From assembly GCF_002156385.1 (NCBI RefSeq), contig NZ_MVJM01000002.1:889816-953815 (forward strand): a DNA stretch of 64,000 nt, written 5' to 3'. This document shows, piece by piece, positions 1 to 8,606 of the stretch. A program made the translations under genes and the position numbers. A model generated the notes under the pieces. It was not told where the DNA came from, searched no databases, and worked only from the letters and a program-made list of their open reading frames with translations. Numbering within the stretch: the stretch's first letter is position 1; every line of letters begins with the position of its first letter. The stretch comes from Halalkalibacter urbisdiaboli. Its GTDB lineage: Bacteria; Bacillota; Bacilli; Bacillales; Bacillaceae_D.

Positions 1-2014
1 CAAGATAAACATTGCCTGTATAGCCTGCCTGTGAGTTATCCTTCGAGTTCGTCGGGTTCCACTTCAGGATAATTTCATAGTTCCCATCCCCGTCAAGGTC
101 GCCCACACTTGCATCATTTGCCACATACTCGTATTCCACTCCATCAGGCGTTACGCCACCCTCTGGCTTTTCAAGCGGGATACTAAGATGCTGCTCTGAC
201 CAAACACCTACCTCTTCAGTAACAGGGTCCCCACTGCCGTTTCTTACTCTTACTTGATACGTTGAATCAAGTGTACCGTCTGGATCAACGTAGTTTGTAC
301 TCGTCGTAATCGGTTTGTCATTCACCTTTTCACCATCACGGTAAAGATCAAAGCTCACACTCTCTGGGTCCGTACCGAGCATCTTCCAGCCAACATAAAC
401 GCCTTCATCTGTTTTAACCGCAACAACAGCACGATTAAGCTTTTCCATTTGACGTAAACGGACTAATTCTATTGGAGATTCTAACACTTCAGATGCTTCA
501 GAGATTCCACCTTCATTGACGGCACGTACTTTATAATAATAATGACGATGAGTAAAAATCGAATCATCTGTAAACGTAACGTCTGTTGTTACACCAATTT
601 TCGTATAGGATACTTCAGCTTGCGGATAGTTCGTTTCATCGTAACGAGCACGATAAACGTAATATTTAACAGCATCGTCTACTTCGTTCCATGAAAACGA
701 TACTTCATCCTCTGTTGCATCTACAAGCTTAAGACCAGTCGGTGCAGCTGGCACAGCAACTGACTCATCAAATACATCAACTGTCACTTCATTACTCGGA
801 GCTGATTCAATTCCTAACGCATTTTTCAACGTAACCGCATACGTATACGTGTAGCCAAGCTCTGCTGTCTCATCCGTATACTCAGCTGTACTTGAGCTTC
901 CGATGTTTGTAAATTCACTTTCACCTTCTGCTTTACGATACACTTCGTATGTCTCAGCCGATTCCTCAGCCTCCCAGCCTAACGTAACCGACTCTGGCGT
1001 TAACGTTTTGTCGACAACGTGAAGGCTTGTAATTTCCGACATCGGAATAATTTCAAGTCCATTAATCCGTCCATTGCCACCAATCGCAATGTTTAATTGC
1101 TCATCTGAAACCGTTGTCATTTCTGCTAATACAGCAAACTCTCCAGCTTGTGAGGAAATGCTGCCTTTGTCTTCTCCTTCAATCGAGAAATTCGTTCGAT
1201 TAAAAGCAATATCATCACCCGCAATAATACGGACAAAATAATCACCATTTGGTACGTCAACTGTGAACTCATAGCTTCCATCAATAATAAAATCCCGTCT
1301 TAAATCGTCTGGACCACTACGGTTACGTTCAGCAACGGATTTACTAATACCATATCCACGCTCTTGCGTATAGATCATCGTATTCGTTACTTGTAAATAG
1401 CCGTCTTCAACTGGCGATGATGCCGAACCAAAGTCAAACATTAACTGAAGCGGCTCCTCTTCAGCTGGCTCCCCTTCGTTCTCATTTGTACCTGTCGAAA
1501 TTTCAATTCCGTTAATACGACCATCACCTGAAAAGCCAATATTTAATTGACCATCTTCAATTGTCACATCAAACGTTTCTTCAAAATATTCACCATTTCC
1601 CGTTCTCGGACTGCCATGCTGGTCATCTTCAATGACTAAATTCGTCCGGTTTCCAGCATCCTCGTCCCCTGCAATAATCAATACCTCATAATGGCCATTT
1701 TCAAGCTCAACCTTAAATTCACTGCCTGCTGCTAATACAAAATCCTTTCTTAGATCATCAGGCCCAGCTCGGTCACGAAAGGCATTCTCTGCTAACGCTT
1801 CAGCAAAGCCAAAGCCCCTCTCCTCACTGTACGCTGTTGTTGGTGCTACTTGTGTATATCCATCAGCTACTGCACTCGTTTCAGAGCCAAAATCAAATTT
1901 CAAATCGACTACTTGCTCTTCTGCCGTCGTTACACTAGCAGAAAAAGCACCCGTTCCTGTAAAGAGAGAAAAAATCATCATAAATACCATGAACAAAGAG
2001 ACTTTTTTAGACAT
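1..2014 (-). CDS. Rhamnogalacturonan lyase, PL11 family (C-terminus beyond window)
   Basis: Secreted enzyme predicted to cleave the rhamnogalacturonan-I backbone of pectin. The window holds 671 residues from the start; the frame stays open to base 1. Residues 1-26 form a signal peptide. Two tandem modules (about 35-180 and 185-320), each opening with a FDFGS motif followed by a DGY motif, resemble the carbohydrate-binding N-terminal domains of rhamnogalacturonan acetylesterases. Two fibronectin-III-like domains follow (about 330-415 and 420-510). From about 516 the sequence matches the PL11 catalytic domain of B. subtilis YesW/YesX, including RQMEKLNRAVVAVKT and NDASVGDLDGDGNYEI. The start at 2014 is chosen because GGAGGAGG lies 6 nt upstream; the in-frame ATG at 2020 would touch the SD. 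The family call is from memory of YesW and is strong. Confidence 0.9.
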   Translation of the reverse strand, partial: MSKKVSLFMVFMMIFSLFTGTGAFSASVTTAEEQVVDLKFDFGSETSAVADGYTQVAPTTAYSEERGFGFAEALAENAFRDRAGPDDLRKDFVLAAGSEFKVELENGHYEVLIIAGDEDAGNRTNLVIEDDQHGSPRTGNGEYFEETFDVTIEDGQLNIGFSGDGRINGIEISTGTNENEGEPAEEEPLQLMFDFGSASSPVEDGYLQVTNTMIYTQERGYGISKSVAERNRSGPDDLRRDFIIDGSYEFTVDVPNGDYFVRIIAGDDIAFNRTNFSIEGEDKGSISSQAGEFAVLAEMTTVSDEQLNIAIGGNGRINGLEIIPMSEITSLHVVDKTLTPESVTLGWEAEESAETYEVYRKAEGESEFTNIGSSSTAEYTDETAELGYTYTYAVTLKNALGIESAPSNEVTVDVFDESVAVPAAPTGLKLVDATEDEVSFSWNEVDDAVKYYVYRARYDETNYPQAEVSYTKIGVTTDVTFTDDSIFTHRHYYYKVRAVNEGGISEASEVLESPIELVRLRQMEKLNRAVVAVKTDEGVYVGWKMLGTDPESVSFDLYRDGEKVNDKPITTSTNYVDPDGTLDSTYQVRVRNGSGDPVTEEVGVWSEQHLSIPLEKPEGGVTPDGVEYEYVANDASVGDLDGDGNYEIILKWNPTNSKDNSQAGYTGNVYL

Positions 2015-2094
2015 GTACATCCTCCTCCAATTTAATCTGTTTTTACTCATCTAACAGCTTATTAGCGTTAGCCTCACCCCCTTAACAGATTTAA

Positions 2095-2109
2095 CGTAAG
2101 CGGTTTCAT
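2095..2109 (-). promoter_or_regulatory. Candidate cre (CcpA) site upstream of the PL11 gene
   Basis: Read on the minus strand, ATGAAACCGCTTACG fits the Bacillus cre consensus WTGNAARCGNWWWCA with two mismatches. It lies about 80 bp upstream of the rhamnogalacturonan lyase start, where carbon catabolite repression would be expected for a pectin-degrading enzyme. Sequence match only. Confidence 0.35.
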
Positions 2110-2784
2110 GTCATATTAAAAAAATAAAAGGTCATTTATATGTATTGGAAATGTTCATTTATACGTCATTTTGAATAAGAGGAAAAATAGAATATTTTAT
2201 GAATGGTAGAATTTCTTGAAGGTAGATATCTGGTATTTAATTATAGAGGCGTTTTTTCATAGATTGAATAGAAAAAATGTTAAATAATATATAAAAAGTA
2301 ATGATCTTTTGACCATACTTTTTTGCAGCTTCAGCATGTGAGGAACTTAGTGGTTTATCGACAAAAAACGTTCCTATTTAGGAGGGATACACTATTCGTT
2401 GGTTCATTCATTCTGGGGCTTAATTCTTTATCATCAGCTTACTAAGAGTAGAATTTTGTTAAACGACTATCGAGTATTATAGCTCTAGTTAACATACAAT
2501 TTTTAAAAATTTTTGAGCCATAGGCATTAAAAGAATACTCTTGCACATTGTTATTGCTACGAGCTTTGTCATTCTCGTTAGTTTGTTAGCCAATCAATGT
2601 CATATAACTACCCCTGCCATATAAAATGTCATATCGCCCAATCTCACACTTGTTCATCCCCCTCCAATATTAAAACGATACTCCATGACGGTATAACCAT
2701 CATGAGCTCTCGATTCTCAAACAAGTCATTTTCTTTTTCTCCAACTCAAATATCAGCTGATTTGATATAAGGCAAAGTAAAAAA
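2110..2784. other. Non-coding region between PL11 gene and RHS array
   Basis: No credible gene is seen. Bases 2110-2450 are AT-rich with no recognised element. Bases about 2455-2710 hold one copy of the RHS-array spacer repeat described separately. Confidence 0.5.
2455..2710 (-). repeat. RHS-array spacer repeat, copy 1
   Basis: This stretch shares many words with 4835-5090 and 6650-6875, for example GAGTATTATA, TTTGTCATTCTCGT and CTACCCCTGCC. Each copy ends in an imperfect palindrome built from CATGAYGGT and ACCATCATG arms (here about 2684-2706). It lies just beyond terminator copy 1, between the last cassette and the unrelated PL11 gene. Confidence 0.6.
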
Positions 2785-2813
2785 ACCTTGAAAGGCATTT
2801 AGCCAATCAAGGT
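2785..2813 (-). terminator. RHS-cassette terminator hairpin, copy 1
   Basis: On the minus strand ACCTTGA and TCAAGGT form the outer stem and GGC/GCC the inner stem, followed by a run of seven T. It terminates the DUF7716-like immunity gene. Near-identical hairpins recur at 5349, 6946, 7861, 9761 and 10226. Confidence 0.85.
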
Positions 2814-2860
2814 TAATAAATCTGTATTATTCTTGCTTTTCTAACATACGAGAGACCTGC

Positions 2861-3178
2861 TTAAGTGAACGATATAAAAGCATCATTTTTAAAATAATAA
2901 TAAAATGCATCAAATAAGTCTAATTCAGAGCACTCTATAAGTTGTTGCTGTGCATTATCAACAATATCTTGAACATCGGCTATAGATAACACATACTTAA
3001 AATCATTATCTAAAGCAACTTTAGGAGCTTCTTCATCATCCTCTAAATCATCTAAATTATATAAATAGCACTTAGAGCTTAGAGACCATTCTTCTTTACT
3101 AGATAAAAATAGCGAATCATCCCAATTGAAGTCCATCGCATTCAACAATACGTTTCTCAATTCTATTAATTTTCCCAT
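2861..3178 (-). CDS. Immunity protein candidate, DUF7716-like (105 aa)
   Basis: Small acidic cytoplasmic protein, probably the antidote of the WHH-nuclease tip encoded immediately upstream (3198). The sequence (MGKLIELRNVLL, WDDSLFL, ADVQDIVDNA, FYYYFKNDAFI) resembles proteins I recall as DUF7716, often found beside RHS or LXG toxins. The start is set at the ATG at 3178, because GGAGGAA lies 6 nt upstream; an in-frame TTG at 3193 precedes that SD. Its spacing of 19 bp from the toxin end and shared terminator copy 1 mark it as the second half of a toxin/immunity cassette. The immunity role is inferred from position. Confidence 0.65.
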   Translation of the reverse strand: MGKLIELRNVLLNAMDFNWDDSLFLSSKEEWSLSSKCYLYNLDDLEDDEEAPKVALDNDFKYVLSIADVQDIVDNAQQQLIECSELDLFDAFYYYFKNDAFISFT

Positions 3179-3197
3179 AATTAATTCCTCCAATTAA

Positions 3198-4766
3198 TTA
3201 TCGTCTACCACCCCAATTTTCCATTCCACCACGTCCCCCTGGATGGAGAATTTGTTGTATTGGACCTTTTGCTTGATGTTGGTTCCTAGGTACTAATTGT
3301 AACACCCCTTCGCGGTCTGCATGATGATGCCAAGTTACCTCTTTTATAGGTGCATTACGTGAAAATTTCCCTCTGCTACCTGGTTGTACACCTTTATTAA
3401 TTCCTGGGTATAATCCTTCCATTTGTTGTGCAAATTTTGAATCCTTCTGGAACGCATTATATAGTTGCTCATTAGCATTTTGAAAGTGTCTTGGCGAACT
3501 TACATTAGGGTACATATCTTTTGGTAAATTCACTTCATACGCAACAGAGTATATCCCTTTATCAGAAGACCACTTACTAGAATTACCCGTACCCTTAGAA
3601 ACTTCCCTTACCGTACTGCTTGGAGTAGCTCGGTTAATGCCCATCGTCGCATTAACAGCCGCATTTCCTACCTTAAGGGAATTTTTTAAAGCTCCTCCTC
3701 CGACAATACCCGAAGCTGCTATTAACCGTTCAGCACTTGATAACTTATCCCCCGTAATTAAATCCCTTCCAACTAAGGCTTCGACACCACTTTTTATATT
3801 TCCTACGACAGGGATAAAATCAAGACCTGTTGACGCTATTTGTTTGGGATTGATTCCCTTTAACGCCTTCCCTATCCCTCCTCTTAATGTTCGATTTGGT
3901 ATTAGGCTCGAAGATGACGTAACTACCTGGTTTACTCTTCCTGTTAATCGCTGTACCTCTTGATACATCACCCCAGCTCGATCCCCATGCTGACTAAAAT
4001 CAAAGCTAGACTCATAGATCGTCTCCCCATTAAGGGATACATGGCTAAACGAACCAAGATGATTTCTTGTCACACTTACTGGATTTCCTGCCGCATCTCG
4101 GAGGATCCCTTGGTTGTCTCGGTATACGTCTCTAGCTGACGTTATTTCTTCAAAGAACCCGTCTTCCAATACCGTGTAGGTTTCGGTGGCTTCTTTGCTT
4201 GAAATTAAGTTTCTTCCTTCCCACACTTCTTCTAAGTAATTATACGTATAATTTGTCATCTTAAGGTAACTGTATAGATTGACAATTTGTCTCGCTTGGA
4301 CATCTTCTTGGATATGGGTTTCTTCGTAGCTGTATGTCTTGCTTTGTAGTTCCCACTCTTTTAACTGCAATCTGTTAGGATTGCTATGGCCGTCATACCC
4401 ATTATCAATCAAGGTTCTTGCTTCTGAATGATACTTCTTTCCCAACCACTCCGGCACATTCCCAGTTGGATCCCACATGTTGATTGGGTTGTTTCCGACA
4501 TACGCGTACCGATTTTGCGTCCATGGCATGTCGAGTTCGCCTCGGTAGCTATCTTCTTGCAGGAAGCGACCGACTTGCGGGTTATACCACCGCGCATTCA
4601 TATCGATTAATCCAACGCCTCCATCATACGTTTGACTCGTGTAACCTGTCGTATTGTTTGGCGCCGTGATGCCTGTGTAGATTCCTCCAAACGCATCATA
4701 GCGATAGCGTTCGATCCAATCGCCGTGTCGATCTGTCGTTTCCGTTACATTGTGTTGGCCGTCATA
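3198..4766 (-). pseudogene. Displaced RHS 3' fragment with WHH nuclease tip
   Basis: A 5'-truncated RHS gene. Homology to the intact RHS gene begins abruptly at 4766 (YDGQHN); an in-frame TGA lies just upstream at 4773-4775. It contains the RHS core (GLIDMNARWYNPQVGRF, NPINMWDPTGN), a variable stretch, then a pre-toxin TG-like domain (DFIPVVGNIKSGVEALVGRD) and a tip ending in WHHHADREGVLQLVPRNQH, typical of the WHH branch of HNH/EndoVII nucleases. The longest Met-started frame is 4601-3198 (467 aa), but no SD precedes it. DNA from 3583 to about 4130 is nearly identical to 11137 to about 11684 of the intact gene. It is most likely a silent cassette usable by recombination. An expressed short protein cannot be excluded. 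Confidence 0.8.
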
Positions 4767-4834
4767 CGGTGTTCATCCGACAACGTTCAAATTCTTAGAC
4801 CGTTACGAAAATTAAAATTTATGTAACGCTTTTT

Positions 4835-5090
4835 AAACGAATAGCGAGTATTATACGACCGTCTCTAGTAAAAATACAACCCAAAATTTATAAGCCAAAG
4901 CAGTAAAAGAACGCTTAACTCGTTTCCTATTGTTTATCGCCACGGGATTTGTCATTCTCGTAAGTTTTTTAGCTATTCCATGTCATACTACCCCTGCCAT
5001 GTAAAATGTCATCTCACCGAATTCTCGTTCTTGTCAGACAATCCAAGTATTAACATGATACTCCATGATGGTACAACCATCATGAGTTAT
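4835..5090 (-). repeat. RHS-array spacer repeat, copy 2
   Basis: Second copy of the spacer. It has the same words as copy 1, and at about 5064-5086 a palindrome with perfect 9-bp arms CATGATGGT / ACCATCATG separated by ACA. The remaining bases, 5090-5348, are AT-rich and partly similar to 9560-9757. No gene is seen in 4773-5348; the long plus-strand frame there is AT-rich and lacks any family resemblance. Confidence 0.6.
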
Positions 5091-5348
5091 GAATTTCGAA
5101 AAACTAATTTTTCTTTTTTATCCCACTTTAAAATCTTTATCTTTTTTTGTTCATTTGCTTATATTTTGTTAATTTCCTCCTATATCATTACAAGCTTTAT
5201 AATTTTTTTGTGCAATTATAAATTGAGTGTAAGTGTGGTTGTTTATTTAAATGTCTTTGCAACCAATCAAGTAAGTTTTGCTAACCATCATGAGTTTTTG
5301 ATTCAAAAGTTATTTTGTTTTTCACCATAATGTTATTAAAATCAAAAA

Positions 5349-5377
5349 ACCTTGAAAGGCATACAGCCAATCAAGGT
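5349..5377 (-). terminator. RHS-cassette terminator hairpin, copy 2
   Basis: Same ACCTTGA...TCAAGGT hairpin with inner GGC/GCC and a T6 tract on the minus strand. It follows the DUF4272 immunity gene. Confidence 0.85.
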
Positions 5378-5405
5378 CTTTTGCAAAGTACTCGTTAAAC
5401 TAATC

Positions 5406-6140
5406 TTACGTATTCAACTCTACCTCATCCCATGCTTTATCTCCCACTATCCATTCAAAAGCATGATGTCTCCATTGTGCAATAAATTTCATACGATTCA
5501 TCTCTTCTGAATTTAAAACATTAAAAGCTTTATTATTTACAATAAAATCATCCTGATCATTCTTAAATGCTTGCATGCTATCTATAACCTGCATATATTG
5601 GTTTCCAAAAGTAGATATTATTATCTCCTTTTCAGGCTTAAGGTTAAAAATTGAATTATTTGCTTCTCTTGTTCTCCAATGCCAAAGCATAGATATTTCA
5701 TTTTGTAGGAATATATCTTCAAACACCCTTAAACGACATTTATTTAAAAGTTTTTCTAATGAATGCGTCCCACCTATCTCTAACAAAGGATGAAAATCCT
5801 CAGAAACTAATCTATCATATTCAGATAGTTTATTTACAAGTCCCAGTGACCATAAACAAGGTTCAATTGCTTCATATTGAATTTGTTTTGAGAGAATTTC
5901 ATCTTTATTTCCTTTACCTACTTCTTGCTCAAATAACAATTTTTCATCCAAAGTCATTGAGATATTATAACCTTTATCATGCAACCATTTATATATAGCT
6001 TTCCTCTGCTCGTCTCTTTGTTTTAATGTATATACTCTTCCCCCAATTGTTGTTCTTTCTAAGGCACATCTGTCAGAGAGACACAATAATATAATTGCTC
6101 TAGTTGCAATTTCTTCAGCATTTTTCATTTTAACCCTCAT
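5406..6140 (-). CDS. Immunity protein candidate, DUF4272 (244 aa)
   Basis: Probable antidote to the short WHH tip encoded just upstream (stop at 6149, 8 bp away). Recognisable DUF4272 features are the N-terminal ATRAIILLCLSDRCALERT segment, the EAIEPCLWSLGLVNKLSEYD block, and a C-terminal region with WRHHAFEWIVG. No signal peptide or membrane segment, so cytoplasmic. A second start, ATG at 6128, has the better-spaced SD (GAGGG); the first ATG at 6140 has AAGGA very close. Terminator copy 2 lies 29 bp downstream. The family call is fairly firm; the immunity role is from position. Confidence 0.7.
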   Translation of the reverse strand: MRVKMKNAEEIATRAIILLCLSDRCALERTTIGGRVYTLKQRDEQRKAIYKWLHDKGYNISMTLDEKLLFEQEVGKGNKDEILSKQIQYEAIEPCLWSLGLVNKLSEYDRLVSEDFHPLLEIGGTHSLEKLLNKCRLRVFEDIFLQNEISMLWHWRTREANNSIFNLKPEKEIIISTFGNQYMQVIDSMQAFKNDQDDFIVNNKAFNVLNSEEMNRMKFIAQWRHHAFEWIVGDKAWDEVELNT

Positions 6141-6148
6141 CTTCCTTT

Positions 6149-6511
6149 CTATTTGAACAATCCAAATCCACCTTGGCCATTAGGACCAGGATGTAAAACA
6201 TCTTGTAATAATGGGCTTTGGTGTTGATTTTTAGGAACTAGTCTAACTACACCTGGTGTGTCCGCAGGGTGATGCCAAGCCCAATCCTTAGATGGATTCT
6301 TTAATGCACTCTTTCCACTTTTCATATGTCCCATTACATCATAACCAAAGGAATCGTCCATTGCTTTCTTAAATTGGGCATCATTAGCCATTTGATTATA
6401 AAATTCTTTATTAGCTGCATTTCGATGGGCACTTCTTGATGCACCATTTCCTGTACTTGCCTCATATAGAGTGCTATATTGTTTTCCATTTCCTATAGAG
6501 TTACCCGTACC
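6149..6511 (-). pseudogene. Displaced toxin tip, WHH nuclease (no start codon)
   Basis: An open frame of 120 codons that begins at the shared junction: TAG (6514-6512) directly followed by GGT ACG GGT AAC (GTGN). It has no start codon at its 5' end and no RHS body. The C-terminus holds WAWHHPADTPGVVRLVPKNQH and a terminal LHPGPNG, the WHH motif of HNH/EndoVII polymorphic-toxin nucleases. The main RHS protein has GTG at the same junction, so in-frame transfer would produce an RHS protein with this tip. An 80-codon Met-started sub-frame starts at 6391 without an SD. It pairs with the DUF4272 gene downstream. Confidence 0.75.
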
Positions 6512-6649
6512 CTATGTTGTAATCTTAAAATCTATAAATAAAAAAACAACCAATTTATAACCTTATTACACTACTTCATTCTCTTTTATTATCGGTAGTT
6601 CATAGGCTGTTTTTTGCTTCATCATGCCATAAACAATGTTCAGAGTAAG

Positions 6650-6875
6650 AACACCTTATTACGTTAGCCATTGTTTATCGCCACGAGCTTTGTCATTCTC
6701 GTTAGTTTCTTAGCCATTCCATGTCATAACTACCCCTGCCGCATAAATTGTAATTTTCGTAACGCTTTTTAAACTGCTTTTAATATCACAACCGTATTTC
6801 TTCAACTCTGGATGTATAAGCACTTTCACAATATCTGACCGCCATAATCGGCCATCATGAGCTCTCGATTCTCAA
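6650..6875 (-). repeat. RHS-array spacer repeat, copy 3
   Basis: Third copy of the spacer, sharing GAGCTTTGTCATTCTCGTTA and CTACCCCTGCC with copy 1 and GTAACGCTTTTTAAAC with copy 2. The palindrome at about 6845-6868 is degraded (CCGCCATAATCGGCCATCATG). Confidence 0.55.
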
Positions 6876-6945
6876 ACACAGTCATTTTCATTTTGTCCTG
6901 CTCAATAATCATCCTTATGTTCCTGTATTATTTTTACAAAACAAA

Positions 6946-6974
6946 ACCTTGAAAAGCATTGAACCAATCAAGGT
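6946..6974 (-). terminator. RHS-cassette terminator hairpin, copy 3 (orphan)
   Basis: ACCTTGA...TCAAGGT arms with a weakened inner stem. No intact gene ends just upstream of it: the nearest one (7203) has its own different terminator, so this copy appears to be left from a lost cassette. Bases 6975-7146 hold no recognisable gene. Confidence 0.6.
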
Positions 6975-7146
6975 TTTCTAAATTTCTATTTATTACTATG
7001 AAATGAGACAAAGTAAATAGGGTATATATTTTAAAGGTGGTGTACGTACTAAAGAATTTGTTAAAACATCATTCAGGGCTTACATAGGTTCAGTCCATTC
7101 TGTAAATAATAAGCAGTTTATTCGGCACTCCGTCCTGAAAATTAAA

Positions 7147-7194
7147 AACACCTCAATAAAAGGTATTTTATTTTACCCTATTTATTGAGGTGTT
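7147..7194 (-). terminator. Terminator of the 85-aa immunity gene
   Basis: Perfect 14-bp arms AACACCTCAATAAA / TTTATTGAGGTGTT followed by a T run on the minus strand, ending 9 bp after the immunity-gene stop. Unlike the other cassettes it does not use the shared ACCTTGA hairpin. Confidence 0.85.
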
Positions 7195-7202
7195 ATATTA
7201 GA

Positions 7203-7460
7203 TTATACTTCTTTCCACAGACCCTCGAATGGAAAATCCGGATAAACCAACCGCCATTTTTGATTACATCCTGAACATTTATACCATTTCTCTTGTAAGA
7301 TGTTACTTCCCCCATATTTAATTTCCACAGGAATTTCAACTAAATCTGTATCATTTACAAGATTATAAATATAAACTAAAAACCTTTCAAATTCATTTAT
7401 TGAATGAAATCCATTAATTTCTTCTAATACGTTACAAATACACTCTATTTTACTATCCAT
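7203..7460 (-). CDS. Immunity protein candidate with CxxC motif (85 aa)
   Basis: Small acidic protein whose start codon overlaps the end of the upstream toxin tip: ATGGATAGTAAAATAG contains both the ATG (7460) and the toxin's TAG (7447-7445), implying translational coupling. The C-terminal WYKCSGCNQKWRLVYPDFPF resembles small polymorphic-toxin immunity proteins I have seen, but I cannot name the family. GGGAGG lies about 10 nt upstream of the ATG. Its function as antidote to the AAPQ-type toxin is inferred from overlap and order. Confidence 0.7.
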   Translation of the reverse strand: MDSKIECICNVLEEINGFHSINEFERFLVYIYNLVNDTDLVEIPVEIKYGGSNILQEKWYKCSGCNQKWRLVYPDFPFEGLWKEV

Positions 7461-7819
7461 GAAGGGTCAACCTCCCTTATCCATACTTGATTACCACCAC
7501 CAACTAATCCTCTTTGGGGAGCTGCTATACCTTCAAAAATCTCAACACCTTTTGGAACTTTTATTTGAGAGACTTTTGTAGCATTATTTCCCCAATTTTG
7601 GTCTAAAGCACTATCTATAACTGATTGTAATGGACCATTTGGTTTCGTTCTAGTCCAATATGAACCTAACTCTCCTGCTTTACCACCATATACTCTATAT
7701 AAAGTGGTTTCACTTTGTGTAATACTTCTTGTATAAGTGGCACTTCTAAATGACTTAGCTATTCCTTCAGGTAGAGGACCTGGATTTATTGGAGTAAACT
7801 TTTCAGTATTACTTATACC
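7445..7819 (-). pseudogene. Displaced toxin tip, AAPQ type (no start codon)
   Basis: An uninterrupted 124-codon frame with no usable start, immediately preceded by an in-frame TAG and a degraded form of the shared junction (GGTATAAGTAAT, GISN instead of GTGN). Visible motifs are LYRVYGGKAGELGSYWT, a GPLQS segment, VPKGVEIFEGIAAPQ and VGGGNQVWI at the C-terminus. The R...S-x-W...Q arrangement recalls ADP-ribosyltransferase-like folds, but this is a guess. A shorter relative lies at 10078-10224. The overlapping immunity gene supports a real toxin module that is silent because it lacks an RHS body. Confidence 0.7.
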
Positions 7820-7860
7820 CTAAGTTGTAATTTTAAGGACCATCCTATTAAACAAAAGAA

Positions 7861-7889
7861 ACCTTGAAAGACATTTAGCCAATCAAGGT
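7861..7889 (-). terminator. RHS-cassette terminator hairpin, copy 4
   Basis: ACCTTGA...TCAAGGT hairpin 8 bp after the DUF2625 stop. The T tract is replaced by TTTCTTTTG, so termination may be weaker. The next cassette starts only about 40 bp away, without the long spacer. Confidence 0.8.
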
Positions 7890-7897
7890 ATGGTAGT

Positions 7898-8569
7898 TTA
7901 TTTAATACCTAATTTTTCTCTGTTTATCCAGTTTAGATTCCATAATTCCTCAATTGGGACTATTGACCTTGAGCGATTTGAAATAGGTTCACCTTCTGCC
8001 CAAATGTATGGATAAATCAAAACGCCCTTATTTCCGTTCATTTTCTGAATCTCTTCTTTCCAACCATTCCAACGAAAAGTTTCGTAGAATCTTTTTACAT
8101 CACCTACACAAGCCCAGTTTACAAAATCCGAAAATTGCATATCTAAACTTTCCCATTCCAAAGTGTCGGGTGCAAAATAAAATACATCCCCAAGGTTACC
8201 CTCGAAAGCCCCACCATTTAGTGCAAAGAAGCCACCAACTGCATCATCAGCAATTAGCAATGATGAAGGTAATCTCGAACTTTTTCCTTTAGAGTCTATT
8301 TCATTCCACGAAGTCAAATTTCTCGGCAATCGACTACTACCTGAACCTAATAATCGTAGCCAACCATCCTCAAATAAGATTCCACCTGTATAATACGCAA
8401 CTGTGCCTAATAAGGACTTGGTTGAAACTTGTAGCTTATGCAGAACCTCTCTCGCTTCAAGTTGGTTCACAGCTAAAATCTCTACATTATTGGTTGCCTT
8501 TGAAATCCAATCCTGTAGTAATAACCATCCTGATTCTGATTCATCAAGTAGTTCATCCAATGATTTCAT
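7898..8569 (-). CDS. Immunity protein candidate, DUF2625 (223 aa)
   Basis: Cytoplasmic protein of the DUF2625 family: SLDELLDES, WLLLQDWISKATNNVEIL, LQVSTKSLLGTVAYYTGGIL and DGWLRLLGSG are its characteristic conserved blocks. It starts 37 bp after the stop of the NucA/NucB toxin tip, behind AGGTGAAGGGAA, and ends at terminator copy 4. Proteins of this family are known as free-standing genes in other bacteria; here the position makes it the probable antidote of the DNase tip. Length is normal for the family. Confidence 0.75.
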   Translation of the reverse strand: MKSLDELLDESESGWLLLQDWISKATNNVEILAVNQLEAREVLHKLQVSTKSLLGTVAYYTGGILFEDGWLRLLGSGSSRLPRNLTSWNEIDSKGKSSRLPSSLLIADDAVGGFFALNGGAFEGNLGDVFYFAPDTLEWESLDMQFSDFVNWACVGDVKRFYETFRWNGWKEEIQKMNGNKGVLIYPYIWAEGEPISNRSRSIVPIEELWNLNWINREKLGIK

Positions 8570-8606
8570 TTATTCCCTTCACCTCGTTTCATTCATCTTA
8601 CCATGC

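Noticed and set aside
4980-5330. Plus-strand 116-codon Phe-rich frame in the RHS spacer
   Set aside because: AT-rich spacer repeat; similar spacer copies do not keep the frame open.
2455-6875. Insertion sequence as explanation of the spacer repeats
   Set aside because: No transposase frame and no terminal inverted repeats with target duplication could be seen.
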